Origin: Kumtagia ephedrae
Lineage (GTDB): Bacteria; Pseudomonadota; Alphaproteobacteria; Rhizobiales; Rhizobiaceae
Direction: 5' to 3'
NCBI RefSeq assembly: GCF_003012745.1
Contig: NZ_PXYK01000016.1
Location: 82,982 to 146,981, forward strand
DNA length: 64,000 nt
Positions 29,014 to 37,306 of the stretch are shown in pieces. A program made the position numbers and the translations under genes. Every line of letters starts with the position of its first letter. Position 1 is the first letter of the stretch. The notes beneath the pieces are model-generated. The model was not told the DNA's origin. It searched no databases and saw only the letters and a list, made by a program, of their open reading frames with translations.

Positions 29014-29922
29014 TCACCGCGCCGTCCGCGCCTCGCGATAGAGCGCATAGATGCCGGAGGCGATGACGATGGCGGCGCCGACGAGTGTCCAGACGTCCGG
29101 CAGCTGCGCGAACACCACAAACCCCCACGCCGTGCTCCAGATCATCAGCGTGTATTGCAGCGGCGACAGCACGACCGCCTCGGCCAGCTCCAGCGCCCGC
29201 ATGATGGTGAGCTCCGCGCAGCCGGCGACGCAGGCGACGCCGACCATCAGCAGCAGTTGCGTGCCGTCGGCCGGGTTCTTCCAGACGAAGGGTAGCGGCA
29301 GGGTCAGGATGAGGGCGGCGGTAAGCGCCGTGTAGGCGACGGTGGTCACCAGCGGATCGGCTCCGCTCACATGCCGCGAGATGATCTGGCGGACAGCGAA
29401 GGCGACGGCCGAGATCAGCGCCAGGAATATGGCCGGGTGGAAGTTGCTGAAGCCCGGCCGGATCACGATCATGGTGCCGAGGAAGCCCAGCACGACGGCG
29501 ATCCAGCGCTTCGGCCCCACCGCCTCTCCCAGAAGTGCTGCCGCCAGTACGGTGACGATGAACGGCGCGACGAAGGTAACGGCGGTGGCGTCGGCGAGCG
29601 GCACATAGGCCAGCGCGAACAGGAAGCTGGTGGCTGCCGCAACCACCGTCAGCCCGCGGCCGATCTGCAATCCGGGGTGGCGGCTGCGCAGGATGGATCG
29701 GCCCTTGATCATGAGCAGGACGAGGACGCCGCCGACCAGCCCGAGCTGTCGCAGCCAGGCCACCTGCAGCGGGCTGACGGACTGCGTCAGCAGCTTCGCC
29801 ATCATGTCCGAGGTTGAATACAGGAAGAACCCCGCCAGCATGAAGAGAACGCCGCGGATGGTCTCGGAGCGCGTCGGCCGCCGGCGCCACGATGTCGACC
29901 GGACGGCCGGGTCAGTGGTCAT
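29014..29922 (-). CDS. DMT-superfamily transporter (EamA domains)
   Basis: Inner-membrane protein of 302 aa with ten predicted hydrophobic helices in two EamA repeats. GVLFMLAGFFLYSTSDMMAKLL opens the first, and the PLADATAVTFVAPFIVTVLAAALLGE region closes it; the second repeat begins about residue 165. Members are metabolite exporters or importers. It lies 68 bp downstream of the acyl-CoA dehydrogenase gene on the same strand, so it may export an overflow acid or import a substrate. Direction and substrate are unknown. Confidence 0.85.
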   Translation of the reverse strand: MTTDPAVRSTSWRRRPTRSETIRGVLFMLAGFFLYSTSDMMAKLLTQSVSPLQVAWLRQLGLVGGVLVLLMIKGRSILRSRHPGLQIGRGLTVVAAATSFLFALAYVPLADATAVTFVAPFIVTVLAAALLGEAVGPKRWIAVVLGFLGTMIVIRPGFSNFHPAIFLALISAVAFAVRQIISRHVSGADPLVTTVAYTALTAALILTLPLPFVWKNPADGTQLLLMVGVACVAGCAELTIMRALELAEAVVLSPLQYTLMIWSTAWGFVVFAQLPDVWTLVGAAIVIASGIYALYREARTAR

Positions 29923-29990
29923 CCGCGGCCGCCCCCGGACGAAAAAGGGCAGCGCCCGCAGGCGCTGCCAGTCCGTCCTGGAGGAGACGG

Positions 29991-31151
29991 TCAACCGCGG
30001 TTGCGGGCATCGTCGGCCATCTGGCGAGCGATGATGAGCTTCATGATCTCGACCGAGCCGCCCGCGATCTTGGTGATGCGCGCGTCGGCATAGGCGCGGG
30101 CGATCGGCATTTCCCACATGTAGCCCCAGCCGCCGAACAGCTGGAGGCATTCGTCCACCGCCTTGCAGTGCAGCTCGGTGGTCAGCATCTTGGCCATCGC
30201 CGCGTCGACCGGGTCGAGCCTGCCGGTCATGAACAGCTCGATGCACCGGTCGGTGAAGACCCGCATCGCCGTCGCCTGCGCCTGCAGCTCGGCCAGCTTG
30301 AACTGGGTGTTCTGCTGCTCGAAGATCGAGCGGCCGAAGGCCTGCCGGTTCATCGTGTAGTCGACCGTCCACTGGATCACGGTCTCGGTGACCGTCGCCG
30401 AGCGGATCGCCTGGGCGAGGCGCTCCTGCGACAGCTTGGTCATCATCAGCGCAAAGCCCTGGCCTTCCGCGCCGAGCATGTTTTCCGGCGGCAGCCGCAT
30501 GTCGTCGAAGAACAGCTCGGACGTGTCCTGCGCATGCATGCCGAGCTTGTCGAGGTTCTTGCCGCGCCGGAAACCCGCCCGGTCGCCTTCCACCAGGAAC
30601 AGCGTGACGCCCTTGGCGCCCGCCTCCGCGTCGGTCTTGGTCGCCAGCACCAGCACGTCGCAGAGCTGGCCGTTGGAGATGAACACCTTCTGACCGTTGA
30701 TCAGGAACCCGTTGCCGTCGCGGATCGCCCGGGTCTTGATCGCCTTGAGGTCGGAACCGGCATGCGGCTCGGTCATGCCGAGCGAGCCGATCCATTCGCC
30801 CGAGACCATCTTGGGCAGGAATTTTTTCTTCTGCGCCTCGGTGCCGAAGCTGAGGATGTAGGTGGCGACGAGGTCGGTGTGGATGAGGAAGCCGGGGCCG
30901 GACGCGCCGGCCCGCCACAGCTCCTCGAAGACGACGACGTCGAACAGGTAGTCGAGGCCGAGCCCGCCATATTCCTCCGGGACGGTGCAGCACAGCATGC
31001 CTTGCTCGCCGGCCTTGCGCCAAAGCTCGCGCGGCACGATGCCGTCGCGTTCCCACTGCGCGTGGAAGGGCACGATCTCCTTCTCAACGAACTTGCGGAC
31101 GCTCTCGCGGAACATCTCGTGTTCGTCGCGGAAGAGGGTGCGTGGGATCAT
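29991..31151 (-). CDS. Acyl-CoA dehydrogenase
   Basis: FAD enzyme of 386 aa, closest in style to long-chain/isovaleryl-type family members. It has SLGMTEPHAGSDL, FLINGQKVFISNGQ, the insertion RAGFRRGKNLDKLGMHAQDTSELFFDD, LFGGWGYMWEMPIARAYADARI and the C-terminal Glu in AGGSVEIMKLII. ATG 31151 fits family N-termini (MIPRTLFRDEHEMF); upstream codons lie in the operator region. Its operator copy GTATGCTAACGTAC is 19 bp upstream of the start. Confidence 0.92.
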   Translation of the reverse strand: MIPRTLFRDEHEMFRESVRKFVEKEIVPFHAQWERDGIVPRELWRKAGEQGMLCCTVPEEYGGLGLDYLFDVVVFEELWRAGASGPGFLIHTDLVATYILSFGTEAQKKKFLPKMVSGEWIGSLGMTEPHAGSDLKAIKTRAIRDGNGFLINGQKVFISNGQLCDVLVLATKTDAEAGAKGVTLFLVEGDRAGFRRGKNLDKLGMHAQDTSELFFDDMRLPPENMLGAEGQGFALMMTKLSQERLAQAIRSATVTETVIQWTVDYTMNRQAFGRSIFEQQNTQFKLAELQAQATAMRVFTDRCIELFMTGRLDPVDAAMAKMLTTELHCKAVDECLQLFGGWGYMWEMPIARAYADARITKIAGGSVEIMKLIIARQMADDARNRG

Positions 31152-31169
31152 AGGCCGGGCTTTCTTTTC

Positions 31170-31183
31170 GTATGCTAACGTAC
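31170..31183. promoter_or_regulatory. Operator copy upstream of an acyl-CoA dehydrogenase gene
   Basis: GTATGCTAACGTAC (31170-31183) is one of the best matches to the recurrent motif. On the minus strand a TTGGCT box lies 17-18 bp before ATACGA/TACGAA, so the operator probably occupies the promoter spacer, as at 26976-27005. Confidence 0.6.
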
Positions 31184-31238
31184 TTTTATCAGCCAATCAT
31201 TCCGTAAGCAATCGTACAGTTTGCAAGATGACATTAGC

Positions 31239-32441
31239 TCAGGAGGCGGCCAGGCCGTCGCGATGCGCGGGATCGGCTATGCCGATCAGCGCGGTGCGGC
31301 GCGCCGCGTGCGACTTGCCCCTGAGATCGGCGATGCCGTGCTCGGTGATCACCAGGTCGATGTCGAAGCGGCCGAGCGAGACGGGCCCGGTGGCATTGCG
31401 GGCATGCACGATGCGCGAGATTTTTCCCTTGGCGGCGGTGGAGGGCAGCACCACGATGCGCAGCCCGTCGAGGCGGCGGGCGCCCGCGGCGAAATCGGAG
31501 GCGCCGCCCGGGCCGGAGACGAAGCCGCCGGGCGTGGCCTCGGCATGGGCCTGGCCGTCGAGGTCGACCTCGATCGCCGAATTGATCGCGACGAAGCGTT
31601 CGATCCCGGCCAGCGTGGCGATATCGTGCGTGAAGGACGGCGGCCGGAACCGGAATTCCGGGCCGGACACCGCGTCATAGAGCGCTTTGGTGCCGATGGC
31701 GACGCCGGCCGTAATCGGGTTCCGTGGCCTGAGCGCGCCGGCGCGCAGCAGATGCAGGGCGGAATCGCCGATCAGACCGGAATGGATGGCGAGGCCGCGC
31801 TTGCCCGTCAGCGCGCGCAGCACTGCCTCGGGTACGCGGCCGATGCCGGCCTGCAGCGTCGCGCCGTCGGGGATCACGGTCTCCGCATGCCGGGCGATCC
31901 GCAGTGCCGTGTCGTCGACGCCGGGGTCGAATTCAGGAAGGGCCTGCGGCGCGTCGACGACCGCGTCGAACCGCTCGAACGGGATGCCCGGCGTGCCCAG
32001 CGTCGCCGGCATCTCCCGGTTCACATGGGCGATAAGGGTGGGGATCCGCTCCCAGATGTCGGCGAGGAAGTCGGTCACCGGCCCGAGGCTGCAGCGGCCG
32101 TCCGCGTCGGGCGGGGCGCACATCACGAGCGCCGCCCGCGGCGGGTTTTCGGCGAGCCAGAGGCGGATATCGCGATAGCAGAGCGGCAAGAACGCCACCC
32201 GTCCGCTGCCGGAAAATTCCGGCAGCATGAAGAAGGTGGTGACCGCCGCGCCCGTCTCCAGCATGTAGGACGGCCGGTTGAGGCCGGGCACGAAAATGCC
32301 GGTGAAGGTCAGGTCCGGCCGGGAGAGGCCGGCCAATCCCTCCCTGAAAACCTGGGAATCGGCCGAGCAGGCGCTGATCCAGCACAGCCCGCGCTCGGGC
32401 AGATGCCGGCCGATCTCCGTTGGCGCGATGGCGGCAGGCAT
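31239..32441 (-). CDS. Acetyl-CoA hydrolase/transferase family protein (4-hydroxybutyrate CoA-transferase type)
   Basis: Family I-related CoA-transferase of 400 aa moving CoA between an acyl-CoA and a free acid. The catalytic Glu is expected in INSAIEVDLDGQ, followed by the glycine-rich GGFVSGPGGASDF oxyanion segment and ITEHGIADLRGKS near the C-terminus. Its ATG overlaps the stop of the BadI-like gene (TGATG). In that operon it could load CoA onto the incoming acid using the ring-opened dicarboxyl-CoA product, or recycle CoA at the end of the pathway. Confidence 0.85.
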   Translation of the reverse strand: MPAAIAPTEIGRHLPERGLCWISACSADSQVFREGLAGLSRPDLTFTGIFVPGLNRPSYMLETGAAVTTFFMLPEFSGSGRVAFLPLCYRDIRLWLAENPPRAALVMCAPPDADGRCSLGPVTDFLADIWERIPTLIAHVNREMPATLGTPGIPFERFDAVVDAPQALPEFDPGVDDTALRIARHAETVIPDGATLQAGIGRVPEAVLRALTGKRGLAIHSGLIGDSALHLLRAGALRPRNPITAGVAIGTKALYDAVSGPEFRFRPPSFTHDIATLAGIERFVAINSAIEVDLDGQAHAEATPGGFVSGPGGASDFAAGARRLDGLRIVVLPSTAAKGKISRIVHARNATGPVSLGRFDIDLVITEHGIADLRGKSHAARRTALIGIADPAHRDGLAAS

Positions 32442-33235
32442 CAGTCGACGAATTTGTGGAAGTCGGGCTTGCGCTTCTCGTTGAACGCGTTGACGCCCTC
32501 CTTCGACTCCTCGGTGGCGTAGTAGAGCTTCACCGCGTGCAGGGCGAGGTTGCTGATGCCGCGGATCTGGTCGCTGTCGGCGTTGAACGAACGCTTGAGG
32601 AAGGCGAGCGCCGTCGGCGAGCGCTCGGCCAGCGTGTCCGTCCATCGGGTGACGGCGGCGTCCAGCTCGGCGAGCGGCACGGCCTTGTTGATCAGCCCCA
32701 TCGCGACCGCTTCCTGCGCGGTATAGGTCTCGTTGAGGAACCAGATCTCGCGCGCCTTCTTCTCGCCGACGATGCGGGCGAGCAGCGCCGTGCCCCAGCC
32801 GGCGTCGAAGGAGCCGACCTTCGGCCCGACCTGGCCGAATTTCGCGGTGTCGGCGGCGATCGCCAGGTCGCACAGCGTGACCAGCACATGGCCGCCGCCG
32901 ATGGCAAAGCCGTTGACGCGGGCGATCACCGGCTTCGGCACGTCGCGGATCAGGCCCTGCAACTCGTCGATCGGCAGCCCGACGACGCCGCGTCCGTCGT
33001 AATTGCCCTCATGCGCCGACTGGTCGCCGCCGGTGCAGAACGCTTTCTCGCCGGAGCCGGTGAGAACGATCGACGACACCCCTTTGTCGTTGCCGGTGAG
33101 CTGAAAAGCCTGGATCAGCTCCTCGAGCGTCTGGCCGCGGAAGGCGTTGTAGACCTTCGGCCGGTTGATGGTGATCCAGGCGGCGCGGCCCTTGATCTCG
33201 TACAGGATGTCGGAAAATTCATGTGTTTTTGTCAC
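32441..33235 (-). CDS. badI: 2-ketocyclohexanecarboxyl-CoA hydrolase-like ring-cleaving crotonase
   Basis: Crotonase-superfamily protein (264 aa). BadI opens the ring of 2-ketocyclohexanecarboxyl-CoA by hydrolytic C-C cleavage, giving pimelyl-CoA. The stretch NYDGRGVVGLP followed by RDVPKPVIARV is BadI-like; the related MenB family lacks it. FCTGGDQS and GFAIGGGHVL form the oxyanion hole, and Asp144 of GSFDAGWG matches the conserved Asp. At residue 147 a Trp stands where BadI and MenB have Tyr. GTG 33235 has AGGAGG eight bases upstream. Operon order is badH-like, badI-like, CoA-transferase. Confidence 0.82.
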   Translation of the reverse strand: MTKTHEFSDILYEIKGRAAWITINRPKVYNAFRGQTLEELIQAFQLTGNDKGVSSIVLTGSGEKAFCTGGDQSAHEGNYDGRGVVGLPIDELQGLIRDVPKPVIARVNGFAIGGGHVLVTLCDLAIAADTAKFGQVGPKVGSFDAGWGTALLARIVGEKKAREIWFLNETYTAQEAVAMGLINKAVPLAELDAAVTRWTDTLAERSPTALAFLKRSFNADSDQIRGISNLALHAVKLYYATEESKEGVNAFNEKRKPDFHKFVD

Positions 33236-33314
33236 CGGCCTGCCTCCTTTTCATCGGGCAACAGCCCTTTTTTCGGTTTGTTTCGACGTGTTTTCGGCAT
33301 GGTTTGCGCCGTTA

Positions 33315-34079
33315 TCACACCATGTTCATGCCGCCCGAGACCGAGATGGCCTGGCCGGTGATGTAGCCGGCGTCCGATGACGCCAGGAAGGCGACGATGC
33401 CGGCATAGTCCTCCGGCTCGCCCATGCGCTTCAGCGGGATGCCGCGCACCATGGCGTCCTTCCACTTCTCCGCCTGCTCGCCGGTGCCGAGCACCGACTG
33501 CATCATCGGCGTGTTGGTGGGGCCGGGACAGACGCAGTTGAGCAGCACGTTGTTGCGGGCGAGCTCGCGGGCGATCGACTTGGTGAAGGAGATCATGCCG
33601 CCCTTGCACGCGGAATAGACGGCCTCGGTGGAGGTGCCGACGCGCGCCGCGTCGGAGGCGATGTTGACGACGCGGCCGCCGCCGCGCGCCACCATGCCGG
33701 GCAGGACCGCCTTGTGCATATAAAGCTGGCCGCTGAGGTTGATCGCGATGATCTTGTCCCAGAGCGGCTTGTCGGTCTGCAGGAATGGCGCCGGCTTGTC
33801 CCAGCCGGCATTGTTGACCAGCAGCCAGGTCGGCCCGAGATCGGCCTCGGCCCGCTCGACAGCCTTGTTGACGGCCTCCTGCTGGGCGACGTCGACGCCG
33901 TAGACCGTGACCTCTCCGCCCTTGGCGCGCGCCTCCTCGGCGGCTGCCTCGGCCGCCTCCGGCTTCAGGTCGAACACGGCGACCTTGCAGCCCTCGGCAG
34001 CCAGCCGCAGGGTGATCGCCTTGCCGATTCCCTGGCCGCCGCCGGTCACGATCGCGACTTTTCCTTTCAGATCAAGCAC
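33315..34079 (-). CDS. badH: 2-hydroxycyclohexanecarboxyl-CoA dehydrogenase-like SDR
   Basis: SDR of 254 aa. BadH oxidises 2-hydroxycyclohexanecarboxyl-CoA to the 2-keto form, the substrate of BadI. The family-specific run VNIASDAARVGTSTEAVYSACKGG contains the catalytic Ser and intact YxxxK, and LNCVCPGPTNT follows. TGGGQGIG and VFDLKPE (acidic, NAD+ type) form the cofactor site. GTG 34079 follows AAGGGAAAG. The gene lies 79 bp upstream of the BadI-like gene on the same strand; pairing with it makes the assignment stronger than similarity alone. Confidence 0.82.
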   Translation of the reverse strand: MLDLKGKVAIVTGGGQGIGKAITLRLAAEGCKVAVFDLKPEAAEAAAEEARAKGGEVTVYGVDVAQQEAVNKAVERAEADLGPTWLLVNNAGWDKPAPFLQTDKPLWDKIIAINLSGQLYMHKAVLPGMVARGGGRVVNIASDAARVGTSTEAVYSACKGGMISFTKSIARELARNNVLLNCVCPGPTNTPMMQSVLGTGEQAEKWKDAMVRGIPLKRMGEPEDYAGIVAFLASSDAGYITGQAISVSGGMNMV

Positions 34080-34142
34080 TTTGCTTTCCCTTCGTCGGAT
34101 GGGTGGGAGCGTCTTCGCCCCTTGGCCTCTTCGGCAAAAATA

Positions 34143-34163
34143 ATATGCTTGCTTACGGTAAGC
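34143..34163. promoter_or_regulatory. Operator region between divergent badH-like and HMG-CoA synthase-like operons
   Basis: ATATGCTTGCTTAC (34143-34156, 12 of 14 positions of the recurrent motif) overlaps a 13-bp inverted repeat GCTTAC-G-GTAAGC (34151-34163). One regulated region appears to serve both divergent operons. Confidence 0.55.
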
Positions 34164-34203
34164 TTGCAAGATATTTCTGCCACCGACGGCAACGGAGACG
34201 CAA

Positions 34204-35634
34204 GTGGCAGAGGCAAGCCTGAAATCGGTGGCTGGATATCTTCCGCTCCTGCGCTTCGACCGCAAGGTGGCGCGCGCCGAACTGCGCTGGTCGGGCCTGG
34301 GCGGATCGGGACGCGGCCGGCGCGCGGTTGCCGGCTGGGACGAGGACGCGCTCACCATGGCCGTCGAGGCGGCGCGCGGCGTGGTGGCCGCCGGCCTGCC
34401 GGAATCGGTGGTCTTCGCCTCGACATCGTCTCCCTTCACCGACCGCTCGATGGCCGGGATCATGGCCGAAGCGCTCCGGCTGGAGCGGGCCGTCGTCGCC
34501 CAGGATACCGCCAATTCCCGCCGCGCCGCCACGACCGCGCTCATCAAGGCACTGCGGGGCGGCGCGACCGAGCTGGTCGCGGCCGGCGAGAAACGCGCCG
34601 CGCAGCCGGGCAGCGCCCAGCACCTGAATTGGGGGGATGGGGCCGCCGCCGCGCTGGTGGGTCCCGGGAAGGGTATCGCCCGCCTGCTCGGTGCCGCGAC
34701 GATCAATGCCGACCTGCTCGACGTCTTCACCTCCGCCGACGGCGGGCTTCCCTATGCGGCGGAGGATCGCTTCGTGCGCGACAAGGCGGCGGGCGAGGTC
34801 TACCTGCCGGCGGTGAAGGCGGCGCTGGAAAAGGCCGGCGTGGCGGCTGCCGACATCGCCGTCGCCGTGATGCCGGAGCCGGTCGACGGCGTCTACGCCG
34901 CCCTGGTCCGGGCCTGCGGGCTGAAGGCGCCGAACCTGTGCGCCGAGATATCCCAGCAGGCCGGCGAGCTCGGCGCGGCGATGCCGCTCTTCGGTCTGGC
35001 GCTGGCGCTGGACCGCGCCGAGCCCGGGGCGAAGCTGCTTGTCGCCGGTTTCGGCAACGGCGCCGACGCACTCGTGTTCGAGGTAACCGGCCCCGGCACC
35101 GGCACGGCGGCAGCGGCGCTGCGGCAGGGCGTCGTCCTCACGTCCTACACCCGCCTGCTCAATCTCACAGGCAGGCTGCCGCTCGACTGGGGGCCACGCT
35201 CGGAGGTGAACCAGAAGGTCTCGGCCTCGACGCTGCTTCGGCATGGCCGCGACATGCATGGCTTCGTCGGCGGGCGGGACCAGGGCGGCAACGTGCAGTT
35301 CCCCAAGACGCCGATACCGGTCCGGCCGGATGCCGAAGGTGCGGAGACCTATCAGGACGTTCCGCTGGCGGACGTGCCGGCCAAGGTGGTGTCGATCACC
35401 GCCGACAGGCTGAACTTCACGCCCGACCCGCCCTTTCATTTCGGCCTGGTGCAGTTCGACAACGGCGCGCGCGTGGCGATGGAGCATTGCGACATCGAAG
35501 GTAGCAGCCCCGAAGTCGGCGACCCTGTGCGGATGCGCTTCCGGATCAAGTCGATCGACCGGCAGCGGCATTTCCGCAGCTATTTCTGGAAGGCGGCGCC
35601 GGCCGAGCGCCCGGATCTGCCGGCGGAGGGTTGA
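34204..35634 (+). CDS. HMG-CoA synthase-like protein with C-terminal DUF35 OB-fold
   Basis: Protein of 476 aa in two parts: a thiolase-fold HMG-CoA synthase-like region (~1-310) and a DUF35 OB-fold domain (~330-476, LADVPAKVVSITADRL, HFGLVQFDNGARVAMEH). Such proteins partner thiolases as accessory subunits, as in the BbsA/BbsB pair for benzylsuccinyl-CoA breakdown. The position of the synthase catalytic Cys reads DTANSRRAATTAL without Cys, and the zinc-ribbon cysteines that normally precede the OB-fold are absent (FVGGRDQGGNVQFP). GTG 34204 follows GGAGAC. It lies 4 bp upstream of the thiolase gene, so the two are probably co-translated. Confidence 0.8.
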   Translation: MAEASLKSVAGYLPLLRFDRKVARAELRWSGLGGSGRGRRAVAGWDEDALTMAVEAARGVVAAGLPESVVFASTSSPFTDRSMAGIMAEALRLERAVVAQDTANSRRAATTALIKALRGGATELVAAGEKRAAQPGSAQHLNWGDGAAAALVGPGKGIARLLGAATINADLLDVFTSADGGLPYAAEDRFVRDKAAGEVYLPAVKAALEKAGVAAADIAVAVMPEPVDGVYAALVRACGLKAPNLCAEISQQAGELGAAMPLFGLALALDRAEPGAKLLVAGFGNGADALVFEVTGPGTGTAAAALRQGVVLTSYTRLLNLTGRLPLDWGPRSEVNQKVSASTLLRHGRDMHGFVGGRDQGGNVQFPKTPIPVRPDAEGAETYQDVPLADVPAKVVSITADRLNFTPDPPFHFGLVQFDNGARVAMEHCDIEGSSPEVGDPVRMRFRIKSIDRQRHFRSYFWKAAPAERPDLPAEG

Positions 35635-35638
35635 GGCA

Positions 35639-36841
35639 ATGGCAAGCGGCATCAAGGACAAGGTCGTCATCCTCGGCATGGGCTGCACCGCGTTCGGCGA
35701 GCGCTGGGACATGTCGTCCGACATGCTGATGGCGGAAGCCTTCGCCGAGGCGCTGGCGGATGCCGGAATCGACAAGGGCCGGATCGAGGCGGCGTGGTTC
35801 GGCTCGGCGCTGGACGATTTCAATGTCGGCAACTCGGCGATCCCGCTCGCGACGGCGCTGCGGCTGCAGAACATCCCGGTGACCCGCGTCGAGAACATGT
35901 GTGCCACCGGCACGGAGGCGCTGCGCGGCGCCGTCTACGCGGTCGCCGCCGGCGCGGTCGACGTCGCCATGGCCCTCGGCGTCGAGAAGCTGAAGGACAC
36001 CGGCTTCGGCGGCCTGCCGATCCGCACGAAGGGCTCGGTCAACGACCTTTGGATGCCCTACGGGTCGTCGCCCGGTACCTTCGCGCAGCTCGCCGGCGCT
36101 TATCGCGCCAAGCACGGCATTGCGGCCGCCGATCTCAAGCGCGGCATGGCGCATGTGAGCTGGAAGAGCCACCAGAACGGCGCGAACTCGCCCAAGGCGC
36201 ATCTGCGCAAGCCGGTCGAGATGGACGCCATCCTCAATGCGCCGATGATCTCCGACCCGCTCGGTCTCTACGACTGCTGCGGCGTCTCCGACGGCGCCGC
36301 CTGCGCCATCGTCACCACGCCGGAGATCGCCAGAAGCCTCGGCAAGTCTCCCGCCGATCTCGTCGCCGTGAAGGCCCTGCAGGTCTGCACCTCGAACGGC
36401 TGGGAGAGCCAGTACGGGGAATGGGACGGCGCCTCGGTGCGCAACACGAGGGTGGCCGCCGGCCGCGCCTATCTGGAGGCAGGCATCAGGGATCCGAAGG
36501 GCGAAATCGGCATGACGGAGGTGCATGACTGCTTCTCCATAACCGAGCTGGTGACCATGGAGGATCTCGGCCTCTCCGCCGAGGGCCGTGCCACCTTCGA
36601 CATCCTCGACGGACGCTACGACCGCGACGGCGCCATCCCCGCGCAAGTGGACGGCGGGCTGAAATGCTTCGGCCATCCCGTCGGCGCCTCGGGCCTGCGC
36701 ATGGCCTACGAGGTGCACGCGCAGCTTCTCGGCCGCGCCGGCCAGCGGCAGCTCCGCCAGATCGATTTCGGCCTGACCCACAATCTCGGAGGGCAGCCGT
36801 CCAACTCGGTCTCCTCGGTTGCGATCTTCGGGCGGCTCTGA
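35639..36841 (+). CDS. Thiolase-family protein (SCP2-thiolase/BbsB type)
   Basis: Thiolase of 400 aa cleaving a 3-ketoacyl-CoA with CoA to shorten the chain. The nucleophilic Cys is in VENMCATGTEAL, the His region is EVHDCFSITE, and the second catalytic block is GGLKCFGHPVGASGLRM. Length and motifs match the SCP-x/acetyl-CoA acetyltransferase-like group that works with DUF35 partners. It is followed 12 bp later by a MaoC gene, in a + strand run of six genes reaching 41202. Confidence 0.9.
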   Translation: MASGIKDKVVILGMGCTAFGERWDMSSDMLMAEAFAEALADAGIDKGRIEAAWFGSALDDFNVGNSAIPLATALRLQNIPVTRVENMCATGTEALRGAVYAVAAGAVDVAMALGVEKLKDTGFGGLPIRTKGSVNDLWMPYGSSPGTFAQLAGAYRAKHGIAAADLKRGMAHVSWKSHQNGANSPKAHLRKPVEMDAILNAPMISDPLGLYDCCGVSDGAACAIVTTPEIARSLGKSPADLVAVKALQVCTSNGWESQYGEWDGASVRNTRVAAGRAYLEAGIRDPKGEIGMTEVHDCFSITELVTMEDLGLSAEGRATFDILDGRYDRDGAIPAQVDGGLKCFGHPVGASGLRMAYEVHAQLLGRAGQRQLRQIDFGLTHNLGGQPSNSVSSVAIFGRL

Positions 36842-36853
36842 GGAGGAGAGATC

Positions 36854-37306
36854 ATGGCTGGACGCTGGTTCGAAGGATTTTCCGAAGGCGAGGTGATCGA
36901 GCACGCCACCCGCCGCACCGTGACCGAAACCGACAACGTGCTCTACACGACGATGACGATGAACCCGGCGGCGATCCATCTGGATCACGACTATTCGTCG
37001 AAGACGGAATTCGGCAAGCCGCTGGTCAACTCGGTGTTCACGCTGGGGCTGGTGGTGGGGCTGAGCGTGGGCGACACGACACTCGGCACCACCGTTGGCA
37101 ATCTCGGCTTCGAGGACGTCAAGTTCCCGAAGCCGGTCTTCCACGGCGACACTATCCGCGCCGAGACCGAGGTGCTGGCCAGGCGCGAGAGCAAATCGCG
37201 GCCGACGCAGGGCATCGTCACCTTCGTCCACCGCGGATTCAACCAGCGCGGCGAGGTCGTGTGCGAATGCAGGCGGCTCGCCCTGATGATGAAGGCGCCG
37301 GCATGA
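36854..37306 (+). CDS. MaoC-family hydratase
   Basis: Hotdog hydratase of 150 aa with [13 protein letters not shown] as N-terminus and [37 protein letters not shown], carrying the Asn and His of the hydratase-2 motif. Likely adds water to an enoyl-CoA. The stop overlaps the start of the CitE-like lyase gene (ATGA). The MaoC plus CitE-like pair resembles mesaconyl-CoA hydratase with beta-methylmalyl-CoA lyase, suggesting that a branched or dicarboxylic enoyl-CoA is hydrated and then split; this pairing is the basis of the inference. Confidence 0.85.
   Translation: MAGRWFEGFSEGEVIEHATRRTVTETDNVLYTTMTMNPAAIHLDHDYSSKTEFGKPLVNSVFTLGLVVGLSVGDTTLGTTVGNLGFEDVKFPKPVFHGDTIRAETEVLARRESKSRPTQGIVTFVHRGFNQRGEVVCECRRLALMMKAPA

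Noticed and set aside
32441..33235. Naphthoate synthase (MenB)
   Set aside because: The C-terminus resembles MenB, but the NYDGRGVVGLP region is BadI-like, a BadH-like gene is adjacent, and no other menaquinone gene is present.
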